A stretch of 37,753 nucleotides of DNA, taken from contig CANQDS010000016.1 in NCBI GenBank assembly GCA_947593655.1, positions 1 through 37,753 on the forward strand. The letters are read 5' to 3'. This document shows positions 1 through 9,083 of this stretch, in pieces. The translations under genes were made by a program, and so were the position numbers. Source of the stretch: an uncultured Lachnospiraceae bacterium. GTDB taxonomy: Bacteria > Bacillota > Clostridia > Lachnospirales > Lachnospiraceae. The notes beneath the pieces are model-generated. The model was not told where the DNA came from. It made no database searches and saw nothing but the letters and a program-made list of their open reading frames with translations. The stretch's first letter is position 1, and every line of letters starts with the position of its first letter.

Positions 1-93
1 GGAGTACAGAAAAATAAGTCAAATATCATTTGAGAGAAAAACAATGGAAAAGTTGCCAACGATTACTTGACACAAACTTTTTCTTTTAATTTT

Positions 94-122
94 TTGACAA
101 CGATTAACGCCTATGATACACT
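94..122 (+). promoter_or_regulatory. Sigma-A-type promoter for the TPR/AAA gene
   Basis: TTGACA at 94-99 and TACACT at 117-122 are separated by 17 nt. The -10 is imperfect but the spacing is ideal, and the gene start lies about 50 nt downstream. The 9-mer CAACGATTA occurs at 57-65 and again at 98-106, inside the spacer, which could be a regulator-binding repeat or chance. Confidence 0.6.
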
Positions 123-172
123 AAAATAGATTAGCAGAACCTGTTATATGGTATTTTTTTGAGGTGACGGAA

Positions 173-3124
173 TTGGATAAGTACGAGTACAATTTAAAAA
201 TAGATCAGATGAAAACGCTTTGTGCGGAAGAGAATTATGAATCGGCAGCTGAAATCGCAGATACCATTAACTGGAATAAAGTCAAAAATGTCAACGCACT
301 TGTCCGTGCGGGTGAAGTGTATGAGAAGGTAGAGCGTTATGAGGAAAGCCGTGATATTCTGCTGATGGCTTATGACCGTTCCCCGATCGGAAGAATGATC
401 ATCTTCCGTCTGGCGGAAGTGGCGATCAAGATGAAGGATTTTGCCGCGGCACAGGAATATTACGATGAATTTGTAGAAATTGCCCCGCATGATAATCTGA
501 AATACATTCTCCGGTATGAGTTAAAGAAGGGGCAGGGAGCGGATATCAAGGAACTGATCACGATCCTGGAGGAGCTGAAAGAGCAGGAATACACGGAAGA
601 ATGGTCTTATGAGCTGGCGTATCTGTACCATCGGGCGGGCATGAGCGAGAACTGTATCGATGCCTGTGACGAATTGATCCTCTGGTTCGGGGACGGGCCG
701 TATGTGGAGCGTGCACTGGAGCTGAAAATGCTCTATCAGCCATTAACGAAAGCCCAGGAAGAGAAATACCGCAGATTCCGTTATGCGCGGGACGGCATTA
801 CGCAGATCGATGCGGGCGAGATGATGAATTCGGGGGAATTTATCCACGATACGGTGGAGATCCCGCAGGTATCCGTCAGCGCGGAAAGATATAATACCGT
901 GAATCTCCAGGAGGAGATCGCGAAAGGAATGGAACAGATCATCGGCGCCACGAAGAAAGAAACGGTGTCCGATACTATGGATAATATCAAAAAGATCGTC
1001 GAAGATATCCCGTATCTGCAGCTTCCGAGAGATGAGGAACCGAAAGAGGAAGAGCAGCATATTGAAACGGATGAGGAGATCGACGGTTCCTTAAAAACCA
1101 ATTTTCAGGAACTGCTGGGTGAGGATTCCGACGGACAGATCAGTCTGGTGATGGACGAGAAAACCCAGATTGAGAGGCAGATCACCGGCCAGCTTACCAT
1201 AGCGGATGTTCTGGATGAATGGGAGAAGACGAAGAGGGCCGCAGAAACCGTACTTCAGGAGGCGGAGCAGCGGAAGCTGGAATCCGCGAAAGCAAGGGCG
1301 CTTCTGCAGGCGGAAGATATCATGGGAAGGCTGAACGATGTTATTCCGAAACTGGATGCGGGAATCAGCCCGAAGGCCCTTCTGGAAGAAGAGTATCTGC
1401 AGGCGGGGCCGGTTCCGGAGGAGCCGGAAGTATCGCAGCCGCAGCCGGATTTCCAGCCGGAAGCAGATATCGTACCGGAAATTCCTGGATCGGAAGCAGA
1501 ACCGGCGCCGGGAGAAGATGTCTTTGCGGAAAGAGAAAGCGGCCTTTTGTTCCGGCAGGGAGCAAGACCGGGAGAAACCGTACTGTTTGCACCGGAATTA
1601 AATCCGGAGGCAGAAGCGGAAGCACAGCCGGAAGAATTGATATCGGAACCGAAGCCGGTGATGGAAGAACCGCCTAAATTGGGATTGGAGCCGGAGACAG
1701 AAGCGAAAGTATGGCCGGAACCGCAGCCAATGATGGAAGAGCCGTCTGAACCGGAATTGGAGCCGGAGGCAGAAGCGAAGACATGGCCGGAATCGCAGCC
1801 AATGATGGAAGAGCCGTCTGAACCGGAATTGGAGCCGGAAGCAGAAGCGAAGGCATGGTTTGAACCGGAAGGGCAGATACCGGAACCGCAGCCAGTGATG
1901 GAAGAATCGTTTGGAATCGAGCCGGAACCGCGAACTGAACGGAAAGAACTGATACCGGAAGAACCGTCTGAACCGGAATTGAATCCGGAGGCAGAAGCGA
2001 AGGCATGGCCGGAACCGGAAGAACTGCCCCCGCTGGAGCCGGAGTCGGAAGATGACGATATTGAAAAGGCGCTGGCGAAAGAGCTGGATGCCGAGTCAGA
2101 GCCGAGACCGAGACCGGAACCGAAGCCTGTTTTCCGAACGGTCAACACGGCAAAGCCGGCCGGAAGAACCGAAGCCGGATTTGATAAGATCGAGCAGATT
2201 GTCAGGGAGGAACTCGGTGATCTTCCGGAATCCAAACCGCAGTTTTCCGATACCAAGAAGCTCCTGGGGCGGGAGATCCTGCGCATGAGCCAGACAACCC
2301 GGATGGATTTTACTCCGGAAGACCTAGATCAGCTGAGAAGACCGGAGAAACCGAAAGTTGTTTACCATCTGACGCCGGAGCAGAAAGCGGTATTTTCTTA
2401 TTTTGTACCGGTTAAAGGAATGGAGGATCAGCTGGCCCGCACGTTAAAACAGGTTTCCCGGCATTTAGAGGAAGGATCGAATGCCGGAACGGGCAACATC
2501 ATCATTCAGGGCGGCCAGGGATGCGGGAAGACGGTTCTGGCTACAAGCATTATTAAGGCTCTGCAGAAAGAAACAGGCTGTCCGAACGGGAAGATCGGAA
2601 AGATCGATGCGGCGGCTTTAAATAAGAAAGATATCCAGCTTCTTCTGCGCAAAGTGGAAGGCGGCTGCCTGATCATCGAGCGGGCGGGAGAACTGTCGCG
2701 GGAAGCGGAAGTGACGCTGTCCCTGCTGCTTGAGCATGATAAGAGCGGTATCCTCATTATATTAGAAGATACTTCCAAGGGAATCCGCAAAGCGCTTTCT
2801 TTAAATGAGAGTTTTGCAAAAATGTTCACCGAAAAAATCGATGTGCCGATCTTTACCAACGACGATCTGGTAGTATTTGCAAAGTCCTATTCGCATGAGC
2901 TCGGTTACGAGATCGACGAAGTGGCGGTTTTGGCGTTGTACAACCGGATCAGCAGCATCCAGAGGCTGGATCAGTCTACAACGATCACGGAAGTCAAAGA
3001 GATCGTGGATGAAGCGATTGAGAGGGAAGCACGCAGAGGAATCAAAAAGGCGTTCAGTATTTTGACGGCGAAACGCTATACCGATGATGATCGAATCCTT
3101 TTAAGAGAGAAGGATTTTGAATAA
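173..3124 (+). CDS. TPR / acidic-repeat / AAA-type ATPase-like protein, function unknown
   Basis: A 983-residue protein in three parts. Residues about 1-200 are helical TPR-like repeats. Residues about 200-700 are low-complexity, rich in Pro and Glu, and include 24-residue repeats. Residues about 740-980 form a P-loop ATPase-like domain with Walker A GGQGCGKT (Lys near 786). The following strand reads CLIIERAG where an AAA+ protein would normally have a Walker B Asp-Glu pair, so the catalytic acidic pair looks altered. No signal peptide or membrane segment is visible. I chose the TTG at 173 because GAGGTG at 161-166 sits 6 nt upstream; a GTG at 164 would lie inside that ribosome binding site. 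glgB follows closely on the same strand, so they are probably cotranscribed. The domain order suggests a scaffold or assembly ATPase, but I cannot name a function. Confidence 0.85.
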   Translation: MDKYEYNLKIDQMKTLCAEENYESAAEIADTINWNKVKNVNALVRAGEVYEKVERYEESRDILLMAYDRSPIGRMIIFRLAEVAIKMKDFAAAQEYYDEFVEIAPHDNLKYILRYELKKGQGADIKELITILEELKEQEYTEEWSYELAYLYHRAGMSENCIDACDELILWFGDGPYVERALELKMLYQPLTKAQEEKYRRFRYARDGITQIDAGEMMNSGEFIHDTVEIPQVSVSAERYNTVNLQEEIAKGMEQIIGATKKETVSDTMDNIKKIVEDIPYLQLPRDEEPKEEEQHIETDEEIDGSLKTNFQELLGEDSDGQISLVMDEKTQIERQITGQLTIADVLDEWEKTKRAAETVLQEAEQRKLESAKARALLQAEDIMGRLNDVIPKLDAGISPKALLEEEYLQAGPVPEEPEVSQPQPDFQPEADIVPEIPGSEAEPAPGEDVFAERESGLLFRQGARPGETVLFAPELNPEAEAEAQPEELISEPKPVMEEPPKLGLEPETEAKVWPEPQPMMEEPSEPELEPEAEAKTWPESQPMMEEPSEPELEPEAEAKAWFEPEGQIPEPQPVMEESFGIEPEPRTERKELIPEEPSEPELNPEAEAKAWPEPEELPPLEPESEDDDIEKALAKELDAESEPRPRPEPKPVFRTVNTAKPAGRTEAGFDKIEQIVREELGDLPESKPQFSDTKKLLGREILRMSQTTRMDFTPEDLDQLRRPEKPKVVYHLTPEQKAVFSYFVPVKGMEDQLARTLKQVSRHLEEGSNAGTGNIIIQGGQGCGKTVLATSIIKALQKETGCPNGKIGKIDAAALNKKDIQLLLRKVEGGCLIIERAGELSREAEVTLSLLLEHDKSGILIILEDTSKGIRKALSLNESFAKMFTEKIDVPIFTNDDLVVFAKSYSHELGYEIDEVAVLALYNRISSIQRLDQSTTITEVKEIVDEAIEREARRGIKKAFSILTAKRYTDDDRILLREKDFE
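1661..2010 (+). repeat. Imperfect 72-bp coding tandem repeat (Pro/Glu-rich)
   Basis: Units beginning ATGGAAGA start at 1661, 1733 and 1805 (period 72 bp, 24 residues). A diverged unit starts at 1898 and a partial one lies near 1960-2010. Each encodes a variant of MEEPSEPELEPEAEAK followed by W and PEPQP-like residues. The reading frame is kept throughout, so the array could vary in copy number without frameshift. Confidence 0.8.
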
Positions 3125-3145
3125 AAAAATATGGAGGGGGAAAAT

Positions 3146-5050
3146 ATGAGTAACTTTACGGAAATGGACTGCTATCTGTTCGGACAAGGCACGCACTATG
3201 ATATTTACCACAAGATGGGAGCCCATTTAACAGAAATGGATGGTGTGAAGGGCGTATGCTTTAATGTATGGGCGCCTCGTGCGAGCAGGGTTTTTGTAGT
3301 CGGAGACTTTAACGGCTGGAACGAGTGGGAGTACGAAATGCATCGGGTGGAGCCGCAGACGATCGGCGTTTACGAGCTGTTCATACCGGGCGTGGAAAAA
3401 GGTGCGCTGTACAAATTTTTAATTCATACGCAGGATGGAAGAAGGCTGTTTAAGTCGGATCCGTTTGCGAATTTTGCAGAACTTCGTTCCGGTACTGCGT
3501 CAAGGGTAACGGATATCGACCATTTCAAATGGACGGACGGCACATGGATGAAGAAGCGTGCAGAACTGAAAGAGGAAGAGGTTTATGCGCAGCCGATGGC
3601 GATTTATGAAGTTCATCTGGGTTCCTGGATGCGTCATCCGTCCCGTGAAGACGAGGGATTTTATACTTACCGCGAACTGGCGGATTCTCTGGTAAAATAT
3701 GTGAATGAAATGGGGTATACCCATGTAGAACTGATGGGTATTTCCGAATATCCGTTTGACGGCTCCTGGGGATATCAGGTTACCGGCTATTATGCACCGA
3801 CTTCCCGTTACGGAACGCCGGAGGACTTTGCATATCTGGTCAATGAGTTCCATCGGCATAAGATCGGCGTTATCCTTGACTGGGTACCGGCGCATTTCCC
3901 GAGAGACGCCCACGGCCTTGCCGAGTTTGACGGGAGCTGCCTGTATGAGTATGCGGATACCCGGAAAGGCGAGCATCCGGATTGGGGAACCAAGATCTTT
4001 GATTACAGTAAAAACGAAGTCAAGAATTTCCTGATCGGCAGCGCACTGATGTGGGTTGAGAATTACCATATTGACGGTCTCCGCGTGGATGCGGTAGCCT
4101 CCATGCTCTATCTGGATTATGGAAAGCAGGACGGACAGTGGGTTGCAAATATCTACGGCGGAAATAAGAATCTGGAAGCGATCGAATTTTTCAAACATAT
4201 CAATACCCTGATCCTTGGAAGGAATCCAGGCGTTGTCATGATCGCCGAAGAATCGACGGCCTGGCCGAAAGTAACCGGGAAAGCGGAAGATGACGGGCTG
4301 AATTTCAGCTATAAGTGGAATATGGGCTGGATGCACGACTTTTTGGACTATATGAAGCTGGATCCGTATTTCCGTAAATTCAACCACAATAAGATGACAT
4401 TTGCGATGAGCTATAATGAGAGCGAAAAATACATTCTCGTGCTCTCCCACGACGAAGTGGTTCATCTGAAATGTTCGATGTTAAATAAGATGCCGGGGCT
4501 GGAAGGGGATAAATTCAAGAACCTGATGGCCGGATATGCGTTTATGATGGGACATTCGGGCAAGAAACTGCTGTTTATGGGGCAGGATTTCGCGCAGGCG
4601 CAGGAGTGGAGCGAAGAGCGCGAGCTTGACTGGTACTTATTGCAGAATCCGAACCACAAAAAAGTGCATGACTGGGTAAAAGAACTGCTTCATATTTATA
4701 TATCAAATCCATGCATGTATGAGCTGGACAGCAGCTGGGACGGATTTGAATGGATCAACGCGGACGACGGCGACAGGAGTATTTTCAGTTTCGTCCGTAA
4801 GAGCAAAGACAAGAAGAACAATCTGCTCTTTGTGATTAACTTTACTCCGGTGGAGCGTCTGGAATATCGTGTCGGCGTTCTGAAAAGAAAAGTGCACAAA
4901 CTGATCTTAAACAGCGAAGATCCGAAGTTCAACGGCTCGGATACCAGTCGTCCGGTTTCCTATAAACCGGAAAAGATCGAGTGTGACAACCAGCCGTATT
5001 CCATCGCTTATCCGCTTCCGGCGTATGGGGTTGCCGTATTTAAATTCTAG
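3146..5050 (+). CDS. glgB: 1,4-alpha-glucan branching enzyme
   Basis: Glycogen branching enzyme of family GH13, which cuts alpha-1,4 chains and re-attaches them through alpha-1,6 bonds. The protein has 634 residues. A CBM48-like N-terminal domain (FNVWAPRASRVFVVGDFNGW) precedes the catalytic barrel. The nucleophile is Asp315 in GLRVDAVAS, the acid/base is Glu368 in AEEST, and the third acidic residue is Asp436 in LSHDEVV. Their spacing of 53 and 121 residues is what I recall for E. coli GlgB (D405, E458, D526). I chose the ATG at 3146 because GGAGGGGG at 3133-3140 is 5 nt upstream; an in-frame ATG at 3131 precedes that site. No other glycogen genes are in the window, so here it is a solitary glg gene behind the TPR/AAA gene. 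Confidence 0.96.
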   Translation: MSNFTEMDCYLFGQGTHYDIYHKMGAHLTEMDGVKGVCFNVWAPRASRVFVVGDFNGWNEWEYEMHRVEPQTIGVYELFIPGVEKGALYKFLIHTQDGRRLFKSDPFANFAELRSGTASRVTDIDHFKWTDGTWMKKRAELKEEEVYAQPMAIYEVHLGSWMRHPSREDEGFYTYRELADSLVKYVNEMGYTHVELMGISEYPFDGSWGYQVTGYYAPTSRYGTPEDFAYLVNEFHRHKIGVILDWVPAHFPRDAHGLAEFDGSCLYEYADTRKGEHPDWGTKIFDYSKNEVKNFLIGSALMWVENYHIDGLRVDAVASMLYLDYGKQDGQWVANIYGGNKNLEAIEFFKHINTLILGRNPGVVMIAEESTAWPKVTGKAEDDGLNFSYKWNMGWMHDFLDYMKLDPYFRKFNHNKMTFAMSYNESEKYILVLSHDEVVHLKCSMLNKMPGLEGDKFKNLMAGYAFMMGHSGKKLLFMGQDFAQAQEWSEERELDWYLLQNPNHKKVHDWVKELLHIYISNPCMYELDSSWDGFEWINADDGDRSIFSFVRKSKDKKNNLLFVINFTPVERLEYRVGVLKRKVHKLILNSEDPKFNGSDTSRPVSYKPEKIECDNQPYSIAYPLPAYGVAVFKF

Positions 5051-5076
5051 GACCGGAAAACATATTCATAAGAAAA

Positions 5077-5103
5077 AGAGTCTGTCAGCAGACTCTTTTT
5101 TTT
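5077..5103 (+). terminator. Rho-independent terminator after glgB
   Basis: AGAGTCTG (5077-5084), loop TCAG, CAGACTCT (5089-5096), then a run of T to 5103. It separates glgB from the FliK-like gene. Confidence 0.92.
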
Positions 5104-5112
5104 GTTGATTCT

Positions 5113-5120
5113 GCCGATAT
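5113..5120 (+). promoter_or_regulatory. Possible sigma-28 -10 element before the FliK-like gene
   Basis: GCCGATAT at 5113-5120 matches the sigma-D/sigma-28 -10 consensus of Bacillus exactly, but there is no TAAA-like -35 about 15 nt upstream (that position is in the terminator T tract). The downstream gene looks flagellar, which supports the idea. Only half of a promoter is visible. Confidence 0.35.
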
Positions 5121-5171
5121 ATATATCAGATGCCATGAATATCGATCGAAAAAGGGGTGTAGTATTCCAAC

Positions 5172-8100
5172 ATGCATATAGATCAGTCAAATTATTTTGA
5201 ACCGGGCAGGAAAACCGATGCGCCGGAGCCTGCGAAGGGAATCGCAAATTACATACGGAAAGAGAATCCTCTTCCGGGAATGGCCGCGTCTTATCAGGCG
5301 GCGGAGGAATCCGGCGTTTCCGCTTCCGGAAGCGTATATTTGGGCGATGCGACTTATCCGTTTCCGGGAAGGGAGAAGGAAAATCCGACCGCTGCGGAAC
5401 AGTTAGAAGCCAGTGAAGCAAAATCCGTGACCGACCGGAAAAATCAGATGGCGGTGCTTGCCAATACGACCACGCCGGAAGATTTTGCGAAAATACAGGA
5501 GTCCGGTTTTTCTCTGACGGATGCGGACAGTGCCGCGATCATTACCGTTACGGATGAGATCAAGGCGGTTTTGGCGCGGGCGGGGGCAGACATATCCATT
5601 TACGGAGATCCGCTGAGCGAGGAGGAACTGGCGCAGATAACCGGAAACCGTGCGGTTGCCGTCCAGATCGCGCAGAAGCTGAAAGAATATGATCTTCCGG
5701 TAACGGAAGAGAACATAAACGATTCTTTGAAAGCGTACGAAGATGCGGATTCACTCGATCCGATGAGCGAAGATGCCGTGCAATATCTGATCCGCAACCG
5801 ATTGTCCCCAACGATCCGGAATGTTTACTGCGCAGAGTACAGCAGTACAGAGAACGGCGCGGGAGGCAGAAAGAATCTGCCGCTGTCGGAGAGCGATTTT
5901 GCGGCGATGAAGGATCAGATCTCCCGGATCATTACCGATGCGGGACTTCCGGTTAATGAAGAAACGATGGGCGAGAGCCGCTGGCTGATGGAAAAGGGGC
6001 TGCCGCTTACCGCAGAAAACCTTGCTTATCTGAACGGATTAAAAGGATTGGCCGCGCAGCTTGCTTCGCCGGAAGGAACCGGCCAGCAGTTTTTGATCTC
6101 TGCGATGGCAGAGGCCGTTTCCGAAGGGAAAAGACCGCAGGATGCTGTGATGATACCCGGTTATTCTTTGCATGACCAGGCGGAAGAGGTCATGGATGTC
6201 ATTCAGAATGTGCAGGAAGAAGATCTGGCTTACTGCGTAGAGCGGGGCGAGGAGCTGACGCCTGCCAATTTAAAAACCGCGATCGCCAACCGGGGCGAGC
6301 CGTCCGCGGCAAAAGAAGAGCTTGCGTTACTGACCGCGCGGCGCCAGCTGGAAGAAACCCGTCTTGTGATGACGGCGGAAGCCAATTATGCGCTTTTGAA
6401 GAAAGGGATCGCGATCGATACCAAGCCGTTAGAGGAACTGGTGGAGCAGCTGAAAGATCAGGAAAATCAGTATTATAAGGAACTTCTGGGGCAGGAAGGC
6501 GTAAAAGATGCGCCGGAAGCTGTCGCTGCGTTTAAAGAGACAACAGAAATTCTTTCGCATCTGAAGAGTTATCCGGCGTATCTGCTGAATGAGGCGTCGC
6601 CGGGCGACACGCTGCATATGCTCCATGAAAAAGGAGCGCCGTTAAAAGATGCGTTTGAAAAAGCAGGCAGAAGCTATGAAACGCTGATGACGGCGCCGCG
6701 GTCTGATATGGGGGATTCCATACAGAAGGCATTCCGGAATGTCGATGATATTTTACAGGATCTGGGACTTGAAACAACCGAAGCAAACCGCAGAGCCGTG
6801 CGGATTCTGGCTTATAATCAGGACGCAGTCACACAAGATGCCGTCAGCCGCGTGAAAGCGGTCGATGAAGAAGTCCAGCGCGCGTTCGGCAATCTGACGC
6901 CGAAAGTCACTCTGGAAATGATCCGGCGTGGAATGAATCTTCTGGATATGGGAATCGCCGAATTGAATCAGGCCGCGGAAGAGATCAGGAATGAGATCGG
7001 AAATCCGGAAGAAGAGCGTTTCCAGAAATTCCTCTGGAAACTGGAACAGAATCATGAGATTTCCAGCGAGGAGAGAAAATCATATATTGGAGTTTACCGT
7101 CTGATCGCCAGAGTGGAGAAAACAGACGGAGCAGCGATCGGATATCTGCTGGATCAGGGGGCGGACATTACGATGCGTTCCCTTTTATCGGCAGTCCGCT
7201 CCGGAAAAAAAGGCGGGATGAACTACCGCGTAGACGATACGTTTCAGGGCGTGGATGCGGTTCCGAAGAATGATCGCATTGACGACCAGATCAATGCGGC
7301 TTATCAGCAGAACTGTGTCCGTGATATCGCAGATACCGTAACACCGGCCTTTTTTAAAGCCGTACCGCAGAAAGACTGGGAAAACATGACGCCGGAGGCA
7401 ATGAAAGAGGCTGTCCGGAAAGCAAATTCCGAACATCCGGAAGCGGAAGAAGAGGCGGCTTATGCCAGAGAGCAGATCGAAACGTTTGCGAAAGCCCGGT
7501 CGGTTTCCGAAGATGTGTACGCCTTTTTGGAGCGCAGCGATCTGGCTAACAGCGCGGATAATATCCTGGCGGCGGAGCGGATGCTGCGGGATCCGGATCA
7601 GATGTTTGAAATCCTCTGGGATACCAAAGGCGCTTCGTTTGACGGCATGAAAGAGATTCGGAAAATGAAAGAAGAACTTTTGGAGCGGTTTCAGGAAGCG
7701 CTTCAAAATCCGGAAGAACTGGCCAAGGCGCAGGAGGAACTGGCGGAGACTGCAGAACGTGTGATGCAGACTATGATCATAGAGAAAGAACCGATCAGCA
7801 CGCTGGATCTGCGGGAACTGCGCCTGATGAACCGACAGCTTTCAATCTGTGCAAAGCGGGCTGAAGAAGAGAACTATATGATCCCGATGCAGACCGGCGG
7901 AAAGATTACCGGCGTAAATCTCAGGGTGGTAAGAGGCCGAGATACGAAAGGATTGGTTGATATCTGGTTCCGCGGCGGAAGTCTGGGAAAAATATCCGCT
8001 TCCTTTGAGGCAAAGGAGCACGGAATCAGCGGCATGATCGCGGCGGAGGATGAAAAAACCAGAAACTTCCTCTCCGAACACCTTGATATGCTGAAAGAAC

Positions 8101-8303
8101 GTTTAGGCGCTGACGGAGAAGAAGTGGATCTTAGGACGGCATGGGTTCCGGATCTGTCTCTTTCCCGCTATGCCGGAAGCGGCGCGCCGGAGAGGAAATT
8201 TTCTGGAGAGGAAGATCCGGACAGGAAAAATCCGGTGCAGACCAAACGATTGTACCGCATCGCAGAGAGCTTTCTGACGACGGTTCGGGAACTGGAGGCT
8301 TAA
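5172..8303 (+). CDS. Large FliK-like (hook-length control) protein, possible DUF6240 family
   Basis: A soluble-looking, strongly helical 1043-residue protein without signal peptide. Most of it has repeated helical segments with motifs such as the RNRLSPTIRNVY region near residue 215. The last ~150 residues resemble the FliK C-terminal (Flg_hook) domain. LGKISASFEAKEHGISGMIA then DEKTRNFLSEHLDMLKERL matches the family pattern of LG, a beta hairpin, 'aen..tr..L...l..Lr..L...G'. From memory, Lachnospiraceae carry such proteins (DUF6240) among flagellar genes. FliK measures hook length and switches the export gate. The only usable start is the ATG at 5172, since TAG at 5160 blocks the frame; the GGGGTG site at 5153-5158 is rather far upstream (13 nt). 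The gene converges with cwlD, overlapping by 4 nt. The flagellar role is inferred. Confidence 0.72.
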   Translation: MHIDQSNYFEPGRKTDAPEPAKGIANYIRKENPLPGMAASYQAAEESGVSASGSVYLGDATYPFPGREKENPTAAEQLEASEAKSVTDRKNQMAVLANTTTPEDFAKIQESGFSLTDADSAAIITVTDEIKAVLARAGADISIYGDPLSEEELAQITGNRAVAVQIAQKLKEYDLPVTEENINDSLKAYEDADSLDPMSEDAVQYLIRNRLSPTIRNVYCAEYSSTENGAGGRKNLPLSESDFAAMKDQISRIITDAGLPVNEETMGESRWLMEKGLPLTAENLAYLNGLKGLAAQLASPEGTGQQFLISAMAEAVSEGKRPQDAVMIPGYSLHDQAEEVMDVIQNVQEEDLAYCVERGEELTPANLKTAIANRGEPSAAKEELALLTARRQLEETRLVMTAEANYALLKKGIAIDTKPLEELVEQLKDQENQYYKELLGQEGVKDAPEAVAAFKETTEILSHLKSYPAYLLNEASPGDTLHMLHEKGAPLKDAFEKAGRSYETLMTAPRSDMGDSIQKAFRNVDDILQDLGLETTEANRRAVRILAYNQDAVTQDAVSRVKAVDEEVQRAFGNLTPKVTLEMIRRGMNLLDMGIAELNQAAEEIRNEIGNPEEERFQKFLWKLEQNHEISSEERKSYIGVYRLIARVEKTDGAAIGYLLDQGADITMRSLLSAVRSGKKGGMNYRVDDTFQGVDAVPKNDRIDDQINAAYQQNCVRDIADTVTPAFFKAVPQKDWENMTPEAMKEAVRKANSEHPEAEEEAAYAREQIETFAKARSVSEDVYAFLERSDLANSADNILAAERMLRDPDQMFEILWDTKGASFDGMKEIRKMKEELLERFQEALQNPEELAKAQEELAETAERVMQTMIIEKEPISTLDLRELRLMNRQLSICAKRAEEENYMIPMQTGGKITGVNLRVVRGRDTKGLVDIWFRGGSLGKISASFEAKEHGISGMIAAEDEKTRNFLSEHLDMLKERLGADGEEVDLRTAWVPDLSLSRYAGSGAPERKFSGEEDPDRKNPVQTKRLYRIAESFLTTVRELEA

Positions 8304-8998
8304 AGCGGAAGGCGGTCGTCCAGATAACTGCAGACGCCCAGATAGATCGCGCGGGCGAGTTTATCCTGATAGGTATTGTCTGTCAGCAGGGCGGCTTCGG
8401 TTGGATTGCTGAGAAACCCACACTCTATGATGATCGTAGGTGTGGGTGTTTTTCTGAGCAGATAGTAGTCGTTGTTCGCTTTGCAGGCCCGCCGGGTGGA
8501 AGGCTGTAAGGTTTCACAAAGACTCTGCTGGATGCAGGTTGCAAGCGCCTCTCCGTCTTCTGAACCGGAATAGTAGAAAACCTGAGGGCCGGATGCCGAT
8601 GCGTCCGGATAGCTGTTCTGGTGCAGACTGATCGTAAAAACCGGGTTGGCATCGGTGATGAGGCGGACGCGGTTTGCCATATCTTCTCTTTTTTTATTCG
8701 CAGAATCTTCAGACGCTAAAATATCGTCGGAGTCTCTGGTCAGGACGACCTGGATCCCTTTGTTTTCCAGCAGGGGTTTTAGTTTGAGGGCCAGCGCGAG
8801 GTTGATATCCTTTTCCAGCGCGCCGTTTACGCCTACTTTACCGGGATCGTTCGCTCCGTGTCCGGCGTCGATCACAATGCAGAGAGGAGCATTCTGCGCC
8901 TTTTTGTTTTCCGTCATTAGTGCCGCGCCCCGCCTCGCCAGAAAGAAGGACGCCAGAAAAAGCGTAAGAACCATGAAAACTTCAAATTTTTTTCGCAT
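8300..8998 (-). CDS. cwlD: N-acetylmuramoyl-L-alanine amidase, CwlD-like
   Basis: A zinc amidase of the Amidase_3 family that removes stem peptides from peptidoglycan. In spore formers CwlD starts muramic-lactam formation in the cortex. The protein has 232 residues, the usual size for CwlD. An N-terminal membrane anchor (residues about 6-21) is followed by a single catalytic domain. Zinc ligands are His47 (DAGHG), Glu62 (ALEKD) and His126 (SLHQN), and the catalytic Glu191 is in IIIECGF. The ATG is preceded by GGGAG at a 6-nt spacing. It lies downstream of the GH18 gene on the same strand, past that gene's terminator, so it is probably transcribed separately or by read-through. Whether it acts on the cortex or on vegetative wall cannot be told from sequence. 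Confidence 0.9.
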   Translation of the reverse strand: MRKKFEVFMVLTLFLASFFLARRGAALMTENKKAQNAPLCIVIDAGHGANDPGKVGVNGALEKDINLALALKLKPLLENKGIQVVLTRDSDDILASEDSANKKREDMANRVRLITDANPVFTISLHQNSYPDASASGPQVFYYSGSEDGEALATCIQQSLCETLQPSTRRACKANNDYYLLRKTPTPTIIIECGFLSNPTEAALLTDNTYQDKLARAIYLGVCSYLDDRLPL

Positions 8999-9036
8999 GA
9001 ATTACTCCCGTGTGCGGTATCAATTCATTTTATGTG

Positions 9037-9079
9037 CAAAAAAAAAGAATATGCCATGTACCTGCGGGTACACGGCATA
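9037..9079 (-). terminator. Rho-independent terminator after the GH18 gene
   Basis: On the minus strand TATGCCGTGTACC pairs with GGTACATGGCATA (9050-9079, one wobble, 4-nt loop), followed by a T-rich run (A run on the plus strand at 9038-9046). Confidence 0.88.
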
Positions 9080-9083
9080 GCCT

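Noticed and set aside
1255-2286. Long minus-strand reading frame (343 codons) rich in Ser and Gly
   Set aside because: It is the complement of the Pro/Glu-rich repeat region, which naturally lacks stops; there is no ribosome binding site and the composition is low-complexity.
3500-4465. 321-codon minus-strand reading frame opposite glgB
   Set aside because: It is entirely antisense to a gene with all catalytic residues intact.
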